A stretch of DNA of 64,000 nt from Chinchilla lanigera (lineage: Eukaryota; Chordata; Mammalia; Rodentia; Chinchillidae), in assembly GCF_000276665.1 (NCBI RefSeq), contig NW_004955465.1, forward strand, positions 2,523,294 to 2,587,293, read 5' to 3'. Positions within the stretch are counted from its first letter, which is position 1. The number at the start of each line of letters is the position of its first letter. Below are positions 38,031 through 51,129 of this stretch, one piece after another. The notes below the pieces were generated by a model, which made no database searches, had not been told where the DNA came from, and was given only the letters and a program-made list of their open reading frames with translations. The position numbers and the translations under genes were made by a program.

Positions 38031-38251
38031 CTTTTTTTTTCCCCCCAGGACTGGGGTTTGAACCCAGGGCCTTTGCACTGAGCCATATCCATAGCCTTTT
38101 TTCTTCATTTTAAATTTTAATTATTTATTTAACTTTGAGACAGGGTCTCACAAAATTACTAACTTTCCCAGGCCGAGCTTGAATTTGTAATCCTCCTGCC
38201 TCAGCCTTTTGGAATGCTGGGAATTACAGGTATGCACCACCATGCCTGGCT
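38031..38251 (-). mobile_element. Dimeric ID/B1 SINE (B1-dID type)
   Basis: Reverse strand: 'actggggtttgaacccagggcctttgcactgagcc', an AT linker, then B1 'gagacagggtctcac...cctcctgcctcagcc...caccaccatgcctggctc'. Confidence 0.88.
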
Positions 38252-39109
38252 CTTGGTTCAATTATTCCTATGCTATATATGATTACATGGATGGCAAAGG
38301 CTTTCTTTGATCTTCCAGTAGAAGCCACATGCTTTAAAAACATTGCTATTGCCTGATGACTTTCTCCTAATAACCAGCTTATTACTGATAGTTGAGAATA
38401 AAGTCTGCTAACCCTATGAAGCCTTAGCATACTGATGAAATTTCCCACGTGTTTGACCGCACCTCTCCCCCAGATTGCTAGAACTGTAAGCTTCCAAACC
38501 AAAATCTGAAAAATATATAAATGTTTCTTTCACCTTTTTTTCTCTGAGATTGTTTTGAATAAAGACTATATCAGTTAGTCCTTGCTGCATAAATAATCCC
38601 AAATGTGACAGCATAAAATAACAGCCATTTGGTAGCCAACACTTCTGCAGTTGGCAATTTGTGCAAGTTTATCCAGGCAGGTCTTATGATCTTAGGTGGG
38701 CTCTCTTGAGTATATGGTCTGGTGGTGGTTTGGCTGGGGCTGGCTGATTTAGGATGGTTTCACATAGTCCCTCATCTTCTAATAGAGTAGCCTCACCTTT
38801 ATTTGCTGCTTATGACAAATTCAAGAGAAAGAACCAAAATACACAGATCTATTGAGATCTTGACTTGGGGATGGCACATGACCCTCACGCATTTGCTGGT
38901 TACAGCAAACCACATGGCCAACCAAATAGGGAAACTGACTCCAAATCATCATGGGAGAATTGGTAAATCCTTCTCCCTCACCAACTTCTCTATTGACTCC
39001 AAGAAACAATACAATATGTTTAAAGGAATCATTGATCTGTATTTCTGGTATGATTTGATAATACTTTATACTAGGTATGATAGAAAATTATGATGAATAT
39101 TTAAAATTT

Positions 39110-39365
39110 TAAACAGTTTATTACAGTGAAAGACATACTGCCAGTAATACCCCTCAAACTACTCTATCTTGCTGTAAAAACACTTATTCTATTGCCTTTC
39201 TGAAGCAGTTTTGGAAGTCATTTTTAGAAGTGTCTTTTTTTGTGCTTTGTGACTGCCTTGATGTCCTGAATTGATTCAAAACATTTACCTTTCATGGTCA
39301 TTTTGACTTTGGGGGAAAATGCAGAACTTGCACCATGCAGATCAAGTGAATAAAATAGATCAGGA
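39110..39365 (-). mobile_element. Mariner transposase C-terminal relic, minus strand
   Basis: Translation of 39310-39254 on the minus strand gives KVKMTMKGKCFESIQDIKA, a close match in character to the C-terminal part of mariner-type transposases. After a frameshift, 39219-39193 gives DFQNCFRKA. Upstream, around 39320-39350 in another frame, the third catalytic-Asp region survives only as a diverged trace with the Asp replaced. Broken by frameshifts and stops, so it is a fossil. Confidence 0.75.
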
Positions 39366-39399
39366 CACACCATAATGTTTCTATGAGCCTACATTTCCA

Positions 39400-39620
39400 C
39401 TGGAGGGCACGCAGCGGCAGCGTTCACTACATTTCTGATTACATTTTGTAAAGACACTCGTGAAATAAGACTTCCAGAACTGCTTCAGAAAGTAGAAAAA
39501 TAGTGGGATAAACATGTTTAAAGCAAGGGGGAGTATTTCGAACGTGATTAACGGAAATGTGTTCTTTACTGTAAAAATATTTTAAACACCAATTGTATAT
39601 TTTAATCATACCTTGTACCT
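39400..39620 (+). mobile_element. Mariner transposase C-terminal relic, plus strand
   Basis: 39451-39492 translates to KTLVK, stop, DFQNCFRK, the same transposase end as the neighbouring relic but on the opposite strand. The two DNA segments match as inverted repeats at 23 of 24 positions (39196-39219 against 39469-39492). Fossil copy. Confidence 0.6.
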
Positions 39621-39889
39621 ATTAGTGAAATGTCTAAAAATGTCTGAAAATAGGACAAATAGCATTAAAATGTTCTAATGTTCTAATATTCTTGCATTTT
39701 TCTGAAAATAAATAAAGGTGATTAGTAGTAGATTTTGAAAAGTTAGGAATGCCAGCTGTACTGCCTAGGCTAATCCCTAAAAGGACAATCAGTGAGTATA
39801 TTGCTTTTGGAGTAACAACGGATAAAGCAAGGATTAAAAAAGTAATCAGTCCAAGAAAAGACAAAGACAGAATGTAAAAGTGAACATAA

Positions 39890-42600
39890 AGTAAGTCAGT
39901 TAATAGAGCACTTAAGAAGATGGCAGATTTAAAAACAAATACTTAAATAAGTAAAGTGCAGGTAGATTAAAGCACTCAGTACAATGATAGAAACATTAGA
40001 CTGAATAAAAATGTAACACCAAGCTGCTTAGATAAGACAGATCTAAAACTTAAGGGGGATATAATGATTGAAAATAAAATGATAGAAAAAATATGCCTCT
40101 AGATCTCTATGAGTCAAATTAGACTTTAAGGCAAAAAGAATTCTCTTTTCTAGAGATAAAGTCCTGCACTTAAATGATAAATTTCAGTTAGCTAAAAATA
40201 AAAAATTTAAACTTACATACACTCAATATTGCCTCAAAATATGTAAGGAAAGTTTGGCAGCACCCGAGGAAAACAAGCAAATCTTCCACCATGCTAAGAG
40301 ATTTTTCAGCATGTCTCTCAATATGTGTGTTTTATAATATGTGATACAACTGGCGGACAGAGTTAGGAGGGATATTGAACAGTTCAGTAATGCAGTGGAA
40401 AAACTTGGTCTGCTGGACCTGTATGAACTGGACCAAATGACTGCATTGAACACAGTGATTTCAAATATGTGTAGTAGTTGCAACACATGACACCGTGAAG
40501 TTAGACCCAGTACCTTTGGATTGAAGTCATACACTTAATTTTTTTGACCCATTGCAACAAAATAGTAACAACAACTCAAAGGAGAAGAAGAAATCCCTCA
40601 TGTATTGAAAAAGCAGGAAGTTAAGAAAATGTAAATCTGTTGAACTAGTTCAAAAGAACACACTGACCATCAAGATGGTATCACAATTACAACTAGAAAA
40701 TGAAAATAACACACTATGTATCAACTGCATGATGCAATTAACAGTGTAGATCCAGAGAGCTCATGGCTTTAAATACATTCCTTCCATTAGAAAGGCTGAT
40801 ATCAGTGAACTAAATCTCAACCTTAAGAATTTAGAGAGAACACTAAATTAATTTCTGGAAGTGAGAGTGAAATAATAAAAGAACAGATATTAATAGAAAA
40901 CCAACATACGATAAAGAAATTCAACAAAGCCAAAATTAGGTTCTTTGATCAAGAACAAAAGAAAGGCATAAATAACCAATACAAAAAATCAAACAAGGTA
41001 ATATAATTCAACCCTGAAAAATGATAACAATTCTGAAAACATAAGAAAAACATTACCCCACTACTCTGAAAATGTGAGGTGGACAAATCTGTGGAGAAAA
41101 TATGAGGTAGACTTAAGAAATAGAATACCTGCAATTCCATTTTCTATGAAAAAACTGACCACATAATTAAAAGGTTTCCCATAAAGAAAACCATCAGTCA
41201 TTTAAAAAGATAAACACTAATTTTACCAAACTTTAAAAGATAATAAAAAAGAACTATTTTTAATTTTATGAGGCCCAAACAACCTTAATGACCTCTCCAG
41301 AAATAAACAAAATATGAGGAAAAAAAAATGTAGATACCAATCTTGCTTAAAGGAGTACATAAAGAAATACGCGTTCATTTTTAAGTCACTTAGTTATAGA
41401 AGTAAAGTGGCTATATAATTTCCAAACATTTCACAAAAAAAGGTGAAAAGTTGTTCAAAACATATAAATTCTGGAAAAAAGTTGTTCAATAGAAGACATA
41501 TCTAGAAAAAGAAAAATGGTGAATATCCAGTATAAAGCAGAAAACATAAAACTAGACGATGGAAACAAGTGAAATCTTGTTAAAAATAAATCTTTTATCA
41601 AAATAAAATGTGAGTGAATGAGATGACAATGTTAAAAAATTAGATTAAGGATAATATCTGATCTTTTACTCTCTATAAGAAATCTAAAACATAATGGTGT
41701 ACTAAGGAGAGAAATAAGGCAATGATCAGATATGTGTCAAGTAAAGGTTAATATAAAGATTATTATTTGGGCATAAAATGTACAAAGTACTGATATGTGT
41801 TGCAATATGGGTGCATTAGTAAACTTTTTGTCACGCTGACAGAATACCAGAGAAAATCATCTTAAAGAGGGAGATTTATTTCGGCTGACAGTCTCAGAGA
41901 TTTCAGTCCACGGTCAGCTGGCTCCATGGGGGCGCATGGAAGAGGAAAGTTGCTCACCTCATGGCAGCCAGGAAGAGTGAGAGAGAATAACAGAGGGATG
42001 GGGAAAGAGGGAGAGAGAAGAGAGAGAGGAAGAGAGAGAGAAAGAGGGAGAGGGAGAGGGAGAAACGGACAGGGGACAAGATATAGTTCCCATGACACAC
42101 TCCCTTCAACTGGACCACCTCTAAATTTTCATCATCTCCAAATGGGGACATCAAGTTATGAATCTATCCATGGACTAATCTACTCATGAGCCAATCACTT
42201 GCCCAAAGCCCATCAGCTAGCAATCCAGCCGCCAGCACATGGCTTTCAGGGAACATTCTAGACCCAAACCATAGCATGGGAACCTAAAAACATGCTCAGT
42301 GGAAATACTTACATCTCATATGGTCTCATTTGTATGAAATGTCAAAAACAAAAGCAAGAACACCCAGGGAAAATAATTAAAGGCAAGAAAAATATTAGTG
42401 GTTGCCTAAGGCTGCTGGTGGGAATGTGGAGTAATGGCGTGAGGTTTCTTTCTTAGCTTGGTGGAAATATTTTAAAATTAGATTTTTATGGTTACACAAC
42501 TCTGTAAATACACAGAAATTCATTAAGTTGTATGTGTAAAACACTACATTTTATGATCTGTAAATTGTATGTCCATAAAACTATTTTTAAAAGATCCAGG
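39890..42600 (+). mobile_element. Old L1 (ORF2 and 3' end), plus strand, split by an LTR
   Basis: Diverged ORF2 text ('gaccaaatgactgcattgaacac', 'gaaattcaacaaagccaaaattaggttctttg') runs to 41811. It resumes after the LTR at 42281 with an L1 3' end ('ggttacacaactctgtaaatacacagaaattcattaagttgtatg'). No intact frame. Confidence 0.75.
41812..42275 (-). mobile_element. Solo MaLR LTR inserted in old L1
   Basis: 464 bases. It has the family's 'gagatttcagtccacggtcagctggctcc', 'cacctcatggcagcc' and '...cattctagacccaaaccatagc' blocks. Flanked by an exact 5-base duplication ATGGG (41807-41811 and 42276-42280). A purine tract of about 95 bases (41974-42068) sits inside. Confidence 0.85.
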
Positions 42601-43049
42601 TGAAAGCATAAAGTAGAAACCAAATAGATTATACTAATACAATAAAACAGTTTTACAAGTTAAAAACCTTTCATTGGAAGTTAGAGGAAAGATTGTAAAG
42701 GACTCTGACCTAAGTAGCTGGAGCGGGGCACACTCCGATACAGGGGTTTAGACTGTTTGCACCAAGAAGGAATGAGGCCAGCCTTCAAGGATTGGCTGGT
42801 GGGGTGGTGTCTGGTTGGTCATCATCTTGGTCCTGGTGTCAGAGTTGTGGAATCCTTTTTGCTGAGGGTTGGTTTCCTTTCTGCGAGAGGATTATCTCTG
42901 TGGTGGTTGCAATCAGGAGGGCCTCACCTCTCTTGCGTGATGCAAAAAAACTTTCAAAGTTGTAAATTTTATATGCTAAATAGCACTGCATGACACACAC
43001 AGGTAAAAAATATAAAAAATTAGTTTGCAAAGGAAATTGTAGCACTGAT

Positions 43050-44340
43050 GTCTACACAGCGTGCTATTTTTCTTCTTTTCTGTCTTCAGTTAACACATGC
43101 TCATTGTACATAGTTAGGAGTAAGGTGTGATATTTCAGTACATGCATACATTGTGTAATGGTCAAGCCAGGACAATTAGTTTATCCATAATCTCAAATAG
43201 CTATCATTTCTTTGTAGTGAGAACATTCAAAACCTGGTCCTCTAGCAACTTTGAAATGCACAATATAATATTGTAACTGTAATTGTTCCTTTGCGTAAAA
43301 GGAGAACTCATTTCTCCTGCCTAGCATTTTGTAGCTGCTAACAAATGTCTTCCCACCCACCTCTCTCCTCTTTTGCCCCTGATAACCACTATTTACTCTC
43401 TACTTCTGTGAGACTGAGTCCAGTTTTAAAAACTTAGTATTTGTTTGTATATACGTGTTAAAAGAGAAAGGCATTAGAATACATATCAAAATTTCTAAAA
43501 TTCAGTTAGTACTTCAGGAGATGTGACTGGAGGAGGCTGGGGAAAAATGTCTGAATTTTCTATTATTTCTTATCTAACTTTCACAATGATCTCTCCCCAC
43601 TCTTCTTCCTTTTCCTCCTGTTCTCCCTTCTTCCTCTTCTTGAACTGGTAGAGAACCCTAGGCCTTGCACTGAGCTATACCCTCCAGCCCTTTTTCAATA
43701 TTTTCTCCTTTGAGACAATGTGTCACTAAACTGCCAGCCTGACATTGACCTTGCAGTCCTTCTGTCTCACCCTCCCAAGTACTTGATGTTACAAGTGTAT
43801 GCCATGATGTCCAACAGATTTTGTTCTTCTTTATAGCTGAATAATATACAGTTTTCTTACCCATTTATCTGGTTATGGGTACATAGGTCAACTCTGTATC
43901 TAAGCTGTCTTGAGTACTGCTGCAATAAAGAGTGTGCAGGTTTCTCTTTGGTTGGCTGATTTCACTTCCTTTGGATATACACCCAGAAATGGGTTAGGTG
44001 GATCATACGGAAGCTCTATTTTTAGTTTTCTGAGAACACTCCTTTCTGTTCTCCATAGTGGTTACACTAACTTGCATTCCCACCAACAGTGTATAAGACA
44101 CCCTTTTCCTCTATGTCCTTTCTAGCATCTGTTATTACTTTTTTTTTAATTATAGTGCTTTAACTGGGGCAAGATAGTATCTCGTTGTAGTTTAGGTTTT
44201 TTTTTCCCTGATGGCTAATGATAGTAAGCATTTTTTTTATACAGAAGCTTCATTTGATGCAATCCTGTTTGTCACTTCTTTCCTGAACTTTTGATGTCTA
44301 TCCAGCAGACTCGTGGCTGTACCAATGTCTTGAACTATTT
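43050..44340 (-). mobile_element. L1 3' end, minus strand, split by a dimeric SINE
   Basis: Reverse-strand 3' UTR-like sequence (43080-43600) and the ORF2 3' end (43817-44280), including 'ctttggatatacacccagaaatgggttaggtggatcatacgg' and 'cccaccaacagtgtataag'. Confidence 0.8.
43640..43816 (-). mobile_element. Dimeric ID/B1 SINE (B1-dID type), diverged
   Basis: 'ggtagagaaccctaggccttgcactgagctataccctccagccc', linker, then B1-like 'gagacaatgtgtcactaaactgcc...caagtgtatgccatgatg'. Confidence 0.75.
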
Positions 44341-44946
44341 CTCCTGTTTTCCTCTCCTAGTTTCAGAGTTTGAGCTCTTGCCTTCAAGTCTTGATTCATC
44401 CTGACCACTGGAGTCTTTAAAAGAAAGCAATAGACAACACTGAGCAGGTAATAACATAATCATGAATGTGAAACAGCTAATAATATAGTTAGTAGTGGTG
44501 ATTTAATGGACGTAGATACAAGTTGTCCCTTAGAGAGAATGTCCCTACCTCTCCAGTGCACACAGAATCACAGATCACTTGATGTTGGGCTACTGTTATG
44601 ATCTGTTTCCCTAGGAATAATGTGGGCTCTCTTTTTTCTTATTTTTCCTTCAAAATATGTCTTTATTTCCCACTTTACAAGAAATTTTTTTTTGAGTTGT
44701 TTAGAATCCTCCAGGAAACAAGCCACCCTAATGGCCCAGTGGCTTTAAATGTGAATGTTTAGTTTTGATTTATGCCGTCCATTCATCCAAGGAAGCTTTG
44801 GGTCTTTAAATCACATTGTCATCACACTGTGCCTTAAGTAGTTGTGGATAGAGCAGGGTCAGCCATCACAGCAGGAAGGAAACAGAGCTCTGGACAAGAC
44901 ATATACATTATATCAGGATAGCCTGTGTTGGAACAGCCAGGAAGTG

Positions 44947-45324
44947 TGGTAGACTGGATTATTAAGGACACATTCACTCTATCACCCCACACATATACGA
45001 TCAGAACATTCATTCTGCCCTGTGAAGGTCGGCTGTCTTTGGCCAATGAGATGTAGGCAGAGATGCACGTGCTCGTTCTGAGTTCAGGCTTTGCGATGTT
45101 CAGCATGTTACACGTCTGACATGAAGCAAACATGCCCAGGGAACTACTGTGGCTACATTTTGGACCCCAGAATGAGACACATACATGGAACAGAGCAGAA
45201 CTGACCTGCAAACAGAAATGAATATGTCTCAGTTTACCTACATATTTGCTACGGGGAAAAATAGCTGGTTTTTATTGCATGCCACTGAGATTTTGTTGGT
45301 CACCTAACAAAGGCTGACTGATAT
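44947..45324 (+). mobile_element. Old MLT1-type LTR
   Basis: It starts 'tggtagactggattattaagg', has 'ggccaatgagatgtaggcag' in the middle and ends 'gtcacctaacaaaggctgactgata', all MLT1-like. Confidence 0.7.
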
Positions 45325-45431
45325 AATCATTTCATAAATCTCAATAAAACCTACAGAAAGGAATTCTAATTACCAAGTAACATATCAACGCTTTCCTTAA
45401 ACAAAACTGAAAATGAATTAGATAGATTATT

Positions 45432-45515
45432 TTTTGGGGGGGGTTCCAGGAATTGAACTCAGGACCTTGCACTTGCCAGGCAGGCATTTGTGGTGCTGAG
45501 CTATATCCCCAGCCC
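45432..45515 (-). mobile_element. ID SINE
   Basis: Minus-strand ID ('gttccaggaattgaactcaggaccttgcacttgccaggcagg') with 14-base flanks differing at two positions (45418-45431 and 45516-45529). Confidence 0.88.
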
Positions 45516-46499
45516 TTAGACAGCTTATTAAAACTAATTTCATGGGTGTAACCTCTTGGCATGTGATCTAGAAGTGGTTAAACTGAGCAACTGCATTGCT
45601 CTAACAAAATTTCCATTTCCATCTTCTCACATGATCATTGTTTCTCAGGCCTCGCTTACATCTAGAAATGTAACATCGATGAATAGAATTAATGTGAGCC
45701 CTGTTTCACTGAAATCATAAATAACAATTACTTGTGGACACATGCATGTAACCTGATTCCATTCATCTCATGTTGAGCTTTATTTTGAAAAAAAAGAAAA
45801 AAAATTTGTTTAATAATTATTTATGAAATTTGTAACAGTTATGTTGTTTTGACTAATGATGTATTACTGACAATTGTAATGATAGCACTATTCAAGAGGC
45901 AATTAACACTCTGAGCCTTACATTCACACATAATTAAAAATTAAACTTTCTGTTTATATGCATATTTTGTTGTTGGAAAAGTGATAATTAACATAGACTT
46001 CCATAAATAAATATATATTAAAACTGACCCTTGGGGAAGGGGATTTGAAGTGGAAAGGAAATACAAATGAAGGAATGAATAGAGAGAAAAAACAGTTTCT
46101 AATTGTTAAATAAATCAATTCACATAGTTTTAAGGATGGATAGTGGTTGATATGAAATTGTTATGGTACTAGAATGCCATCGGATATGATGAAATTTAAG
46201 TTATAATTTTATGTCAACATTGAAGTCACCAAATTCTACAAATTAGATCTTCGAAAAGATATAAACATTTTATGAAAACTATGAAATGTAAAAGCAGATG
46301 AAGAACTCTGATACTCTGTTGGCAACACTTTAAGTTAGTACAGCCATTATGAACAACAGTATAGCACTTCCTCAAAAACTTAAAAATAGAACTACCATAT
46401 GACCCAGCAATTCCTCTACTGGGTATTATCAAAGTATATTGAACAGATACCTGCATTCCGGTATTTACTGTAGCACTATTCAAAATTATCAAGGCCTAG

Positions 46500-46615
46500 G
46501 GGGCTGGGGATTTAGCTCAGCGGCAAAGTGCCTGCCTGGCAAGCTCAAGGTCGTGAGTTCGGTTCCCGGTACCGGAGAAAAACAAACAAAACAAACAAAA
46601 AACAAACAAACAAAA
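46500..46615 (+). mobile_element. ID SINE, GGTACC-type
   Basis: Full length, with an exact 18-base target duplication AAAATTATCAAGGCCTAG (46482-46499 and 46616-46633) and an A/CAAA-rich tail. Confidence 0.96.
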
Positions 46616-46758
46616 AAAATTATCAAGGCCTAGAATCAACCTATGTGTTCATAAACAGATTACTGGCTAAATAAAATATCACACACACGAGTACACATGC
46701 ACCCACCCACACACAATACCATTCAACCATTAAAAAGGATGAATTCTTATCATTTGTT

Positions 46759-46868
46759 TTTTTTTTGTTTTTTTTTTTTTGGTTTTTTTCTCCGGTACCG
46801 GGAACCGAACTCACGACCTTCCGCTTGCCAGGCAGGCGCTTTGCCTCTGAGCTAAATCCCCAGCCCCC
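46759..46868 (-). mobile_element. ID SINE, GGTACC-type
   Basis: Full length on the minus strand, with an exact 14-base duplication TCTTATCATTTGTT (46745-46758 and 46869-46882). Confidence 0.95.
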
Positions 46869-47099
46869 TCTTATCATTTGTTGACACGGATAAATCTGGA
46901 GGATGTTATCTTAAGGGAAATGGCTGGGAACAAATGTTGCATGACTGTATTCTAAAAATTCATGACTGAATTCTAAAAAAGGTGATCCCACAGAAGTATA
47001 GCGCTGAGTCACAGTTACCAGGAACTGGGAAGGGTAATAAAAGGAGAGGAAGGGAGAAGAAGATGGGATGTTGGTCAATGGATACAAAATTACAGTTAA

Positions 47100-47208
47100 A
47101 GAGGCTGGGGATTTAGCTCAGCGGCAAAAGCGCCTGCCCGGCAAGCTCAACGTCGTGAGTTCGGTTCCCGGTACCGGAGAAAAAAACAAAAAACAAACAA
47201 ACAAACAA
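47100..47208 (+). mobile_element. ID SINE, GGTACC-type
   Basis: Full length, with an exact 16-base duplication ACAAAATTACAGTTAA (47084-47099 and 47209-47224). Confidence 0.95.
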
Positions 47209-48287
47209 ACAAAATTACAGTTAAGAAGAATAAGGTCTGACATTCTGTTGCTTAGTGGGGTAACTACAGCTAACAATATATTGTGCATTTCCAAATAACT
47301 TCAAGGATCTTTAATATTCTCACCACAGGCATGATAAATGTTTGAGACGATGCATATGCTAATTACCCCGATTGGATCATTATGTAATGGATGCATGTAT
47401 TGAAGCGTCACCCTGTATCCCATAAATCTGTATGAAAACAATATGAAACCTAAAATGATGACGTGTGTACCTGGCGCTGCATTTCTTCTTATAGGATACC
47501 TGAGTTTTAAATCTGAGGAATAGTTTCAGCTATTTTAACTTATGCTTAATGATTTTAAGCGACTGGTGAGTGGTCTATGTTTCCCGGCTACAGACAGATC
47601 TTCCAAACTTGCGGATCATTTCTGTGAGGGTAAATGATTGTCAGCGGTGTCAACCCAGAAAACATTGAAAGGACTATTAGCACGGTCTGCCTTTCAGAAA
47701 TAAAGATGATACTTTCTACAAGAAAACAGAAAATAACTGCTTTTGAAAGAGCAGTTGGGAACAACATTTTGTGAAATAATGTATCCATGTTCGGAAATGT
47801 TGCTATCCCTAAGAGATATCCTTGCTGAAAAATATTATAACATGCTTTGTTTGTATCTGTTTACTGGACATAAAATGAGCTAACCTGCTTTGTAGCCCTT
47901 CAGACTGCCAGTGGATTTTAAACTCATTTCTTAAAATATAAAAATTCAATAACTTCTCATTATTTTAAAAGATCTACTTATGGACATCGGGGAAGGTGAA
48001 CATTTCTTAATATTTCAACCAATATCAACATAATTGGTGAATGGAACTGGAAAAAAATGAATACAATGATTTAATAATTTGGGCCTATTGTATTTGTATA
48101 TTTTTATACTTAGGACAGCTTTCTAAAACAAATATAAAAGTAAATTGAATTAGAATGAAGATCTTTGGTCTTATATTACAAAATACTAAACCACTATTTT
48201 AAAAACAATAACAAAGCCTATTTGATTACTATGATATTAATATTAAGACCATTTTAGAGAAGGAAATAAGTTTTGTGCTCTATTCTT

Positions 48288-48398
48288 TTGTTTGTTTGTT
48301 TGTTTTTGTTTGTTTGTTTTTTCCGGTACCAGGAATCAAACTCACGACCTTGTGCTTGCCAGGCAGGCGCTGTGCCACTGAGCTAAATCCCCAGCCCC
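48288..48398 (-). mobile_element. ID SINE, GGTACC-type
   Basis: Minus strand, long TTTG-rich tail on plus, exact 15-base duplication TTGTGCTCTATTCTT (48273-48287 and 48399-48413). Confidence 0.95.
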
Positions 48399-49210
48399 TT
48401 GTGCTCTATTCTTGAGCTAAAAAGTGAAAAATTACTTTAAAAGAGTTTATTTGATCTTTTAAAGTTTTTATTATCAAGCTGATTTTGTAATTCATGTAAC
48501 TTATGAGTATACAAGTAAATACATGTCACTGTTAGTTGAGCAAATCAAAGTACTTAAATATTTTTAAAATGGTGGGATGCAAGGACAAAACACTGGGAAC
48601 CACTGCTCTAGATAACTTCATGCAACTAAATTAAACTATCTTGATGAAGTAGTCTGCATGGAATATATAAATGACCAAAATTGACTCAATACACAGAAGA
48701 ACCACCCTGCATAAAATTGAAAAAGTTGATAATTATCCCCTTAAATTCACCAAAACCAGATGATTTTCCGGATGTTATTTTAGAGTCTGAAATTATAGAT
48801 TTCTTTTGAAATTTAAAATATCCCAGAGTATAAAGACAGATGGAAATCTTCCCAGTTTATTTTAACCACATACCAGAACCTGATAAAATCATCACAATGA
48901 GAGAAAGCTAAGTTCCATTTACGATTATAGGAGAGAAAAAATACCTTAAACAAAATCATCAGCCCAGATATATTATATTAACAGAGCAACATATTACTAG
49001 CACAGTGGTGTTTATTCTTGGAATCAAAGATAGCTTAATATATAGAACTGTATGAGCATGATAGGTTAAAAATAGGATTGCATCAGTAGGTGTTCTCCAA
49101 AAGTATACCGTGTAGTTCAATATCTGTAGTGGACAAAGTATTTAAGGAAACTGTAAGGACTGTTTTTTCAACTTTCCATATATTAAAAAAAGTATATAGC
49201 TATCAAAAGG

Positions 49211-49212
<2 letters not shown>

Positions 49213-49269
<57 letters not shown>

Positions 49270-49270
49270 G
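49213..49270. repeat. (CT)n microsatellite with CTGT interruptions
   Basis: A run of TC dinucleotides broken by TCTGTCTGTC near its right end. Confidence 0.97.
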
Positions 49271-49777
49271 TGCCTTCTCTCACTTTTTTCTCTTTTCCTC
49301 AGGGGCATTTGTATCAAAGTCATAAATGCTTGACATAAACAGTTATTACTATTTTGTAATTCTTAGCCCATATCACAAAAAGAGCTAAATGAATTTCAAA
49401 ATATTCAGATGCAAAGGGTATAAATGTTTGCAGCAGAAAAATTCTTTAAATAGGAAAGGTGAGTAAACTGGCCATTTACAAAACACACACATTAACTATA
49501 AAAGTTTTCTAGTTGATAGTTTCCCAACAACAAATATCAATTATCTAGATATATGTAAATTACAAATGCATAAAATCCACATGAAACTATTTACAGCATT
49601 TTCTTAAGGAATACAGATAACCACAAAATAAACCTATCAAAAAAGAAGACTCCATGTTGTCAGGAGCTTTGAGTAACATATAACGGTGATTTCAAAGTTC
49701 CATCAGAAAACATAAACATACTGATCCAAACATTTTTGAAAATTGAGTGTGAGAAGAGATTTGTTGTAATCATTTTC

Positions 49778-49869
49778 TTTTTTTTTTTTTTTTGCGGCAC
49801 TGGGGAGTGAACTTGGGACCTTGTGCTTGCCAGGCAGGTACTTGTTCCACTGAGCTATATCCCAGGCCC
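49778..49869 (-). mobile_element. ID SINE
   Basis: Minus-strand ID in old L1. Nine-base flanks ATCATTTTC and ATGATTTTC (49769-49777 and 49870-49878) differ at one position. Confidence 0.88.
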
Positions 49870-51129
49870 ATGATTTTCAAGCTGTAATAATATAGTGGTA
49901 CTAAAATAGATAGGACAATGAAACAACAAAAATTTAGAGTAATATCAAGGGTAACTAGGAGTTTAATATATGCCAAAGTAGTCTTTATTAGCAATACAGA
50001 AATAGAAATATTATTTAGTAATAGTGCTGAAATAATTGGACCATTTTGAAAAATGGGCATTTTTTCACACTACACCACACCACAACCTACGTAAATTCCA
50101 GATAGATTAAAGGTTTCAAATATGAAAAATGAATCATGCTTAGACTCCAGAGGCTTTCACTAATCAGGATACAAAGGTTGGACACAAATTTTATGGGAAT
50201 AAAGCTTAATTCACTTTAAAGCTTTCATTAACCAAAACACTGTAAAAATATGAGTGCAAAATTAGAAACAAAAGTGAATATCTGCTTAGAATGAGAAACA
50301 AAAGCGGGTGGATGCCAAAAGCGTCATTAAAGTCCAGAAAAAGTAACCTTTTTATTAGCATGCTCTTCAACAATTTTTTTCTATATTACTTGTCATATGA
50401 TTATCTCCATATGAGACAATTTTAATATATATCATTTTATGAAGAGAAAGTATAAAGAGATTATTATCATGTCCTGCAAGCATACACTAATAAAAAATAA
50501 ACAAAAAAAGAAAACACAAAGACACACTCATCTGTTGTGGTTTATCAAAGCGCTTTAAATTGATGGATCTAGAAAAGCCCCTTACTGTTTCACAGCTCAA
50601 AATGGACAGTATTATGGAAATTTTTAGTATTGTTGCCAAATTGGGAAAACCTCTACAAATGTCCTTCATGTATAAACTGGGCAACCTTGGAACATTTGGA
50701 GTTTTCTACTATGTAGTTCAAACCTAAAAAACTCTTTGAATTGGCTACATTCATTTAACAAGCTGTTCTTGATTGGACTGTAATGTCCTATTATGTAATC
50801 TTCCTTGGTGTCTGTATTTTCTGACAAATTAGCAAAAAAAAAGTGTTTTTTTTTTTTTCAAGTTTGATAACAGGATTCACTCCCCTTCATTAACTGGAAA
50901 TCGTCACAGTTCTGAGACTAACTCAGTACTTCTGTTTGCTGTTTGTCTCCTTTTAAAATGAGTTATGTTTTCAGTATTAGAGAGGGGTTTTTAAAATGAG
51001 AACTTCCTTCTTAATGTCAAATACTTTCCATTGATATCATACAGAAATGTACAACAAATGCTTTCGTTGTACGGACATTTAAAGATTAAACAGAACAGAT
51101 TATAAAGTTGTGATTTTTTTTTTTCTGCT

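Larger units (their letters stand above)
46250..47460 (+). mobile_element. L1 3' end, plus strand, carrying three ID SINEs
   Basis: L1 ORF2 end: 'ttggcaacactttaagttagtacagcc', 'accatatgacccagcaattcctctactgggtatt', continuing after the SINEs with 'ggataaatctggaggatgttatcttaaggg' and a 3' UTR. Three young SINEs sit within 700 bases. Confidence 0.85.
48595..50700 (+). mobile_element. Old L1 ORF2 remnant, plus strand
   Basis: Degenerate ORF2 text: 'aaattgactcaatacacagaagaa', 'aaaatcatcagcccagatatatt', 'agaactgtatgagcatgataggtt'. No intact frame. It contains a CT microsatellite and an ID SINE. Confidence 0.65.

Noticed and set aside
41926..42189. Arg/Glu-Gly-rich ORF
   Set aside because: It is the purine tract within a MaLR LTR.
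49090..49338. Ser/Leu-repeat ORF
   Set aside because: It is the translation of a CT microsatellite inside an old L1.
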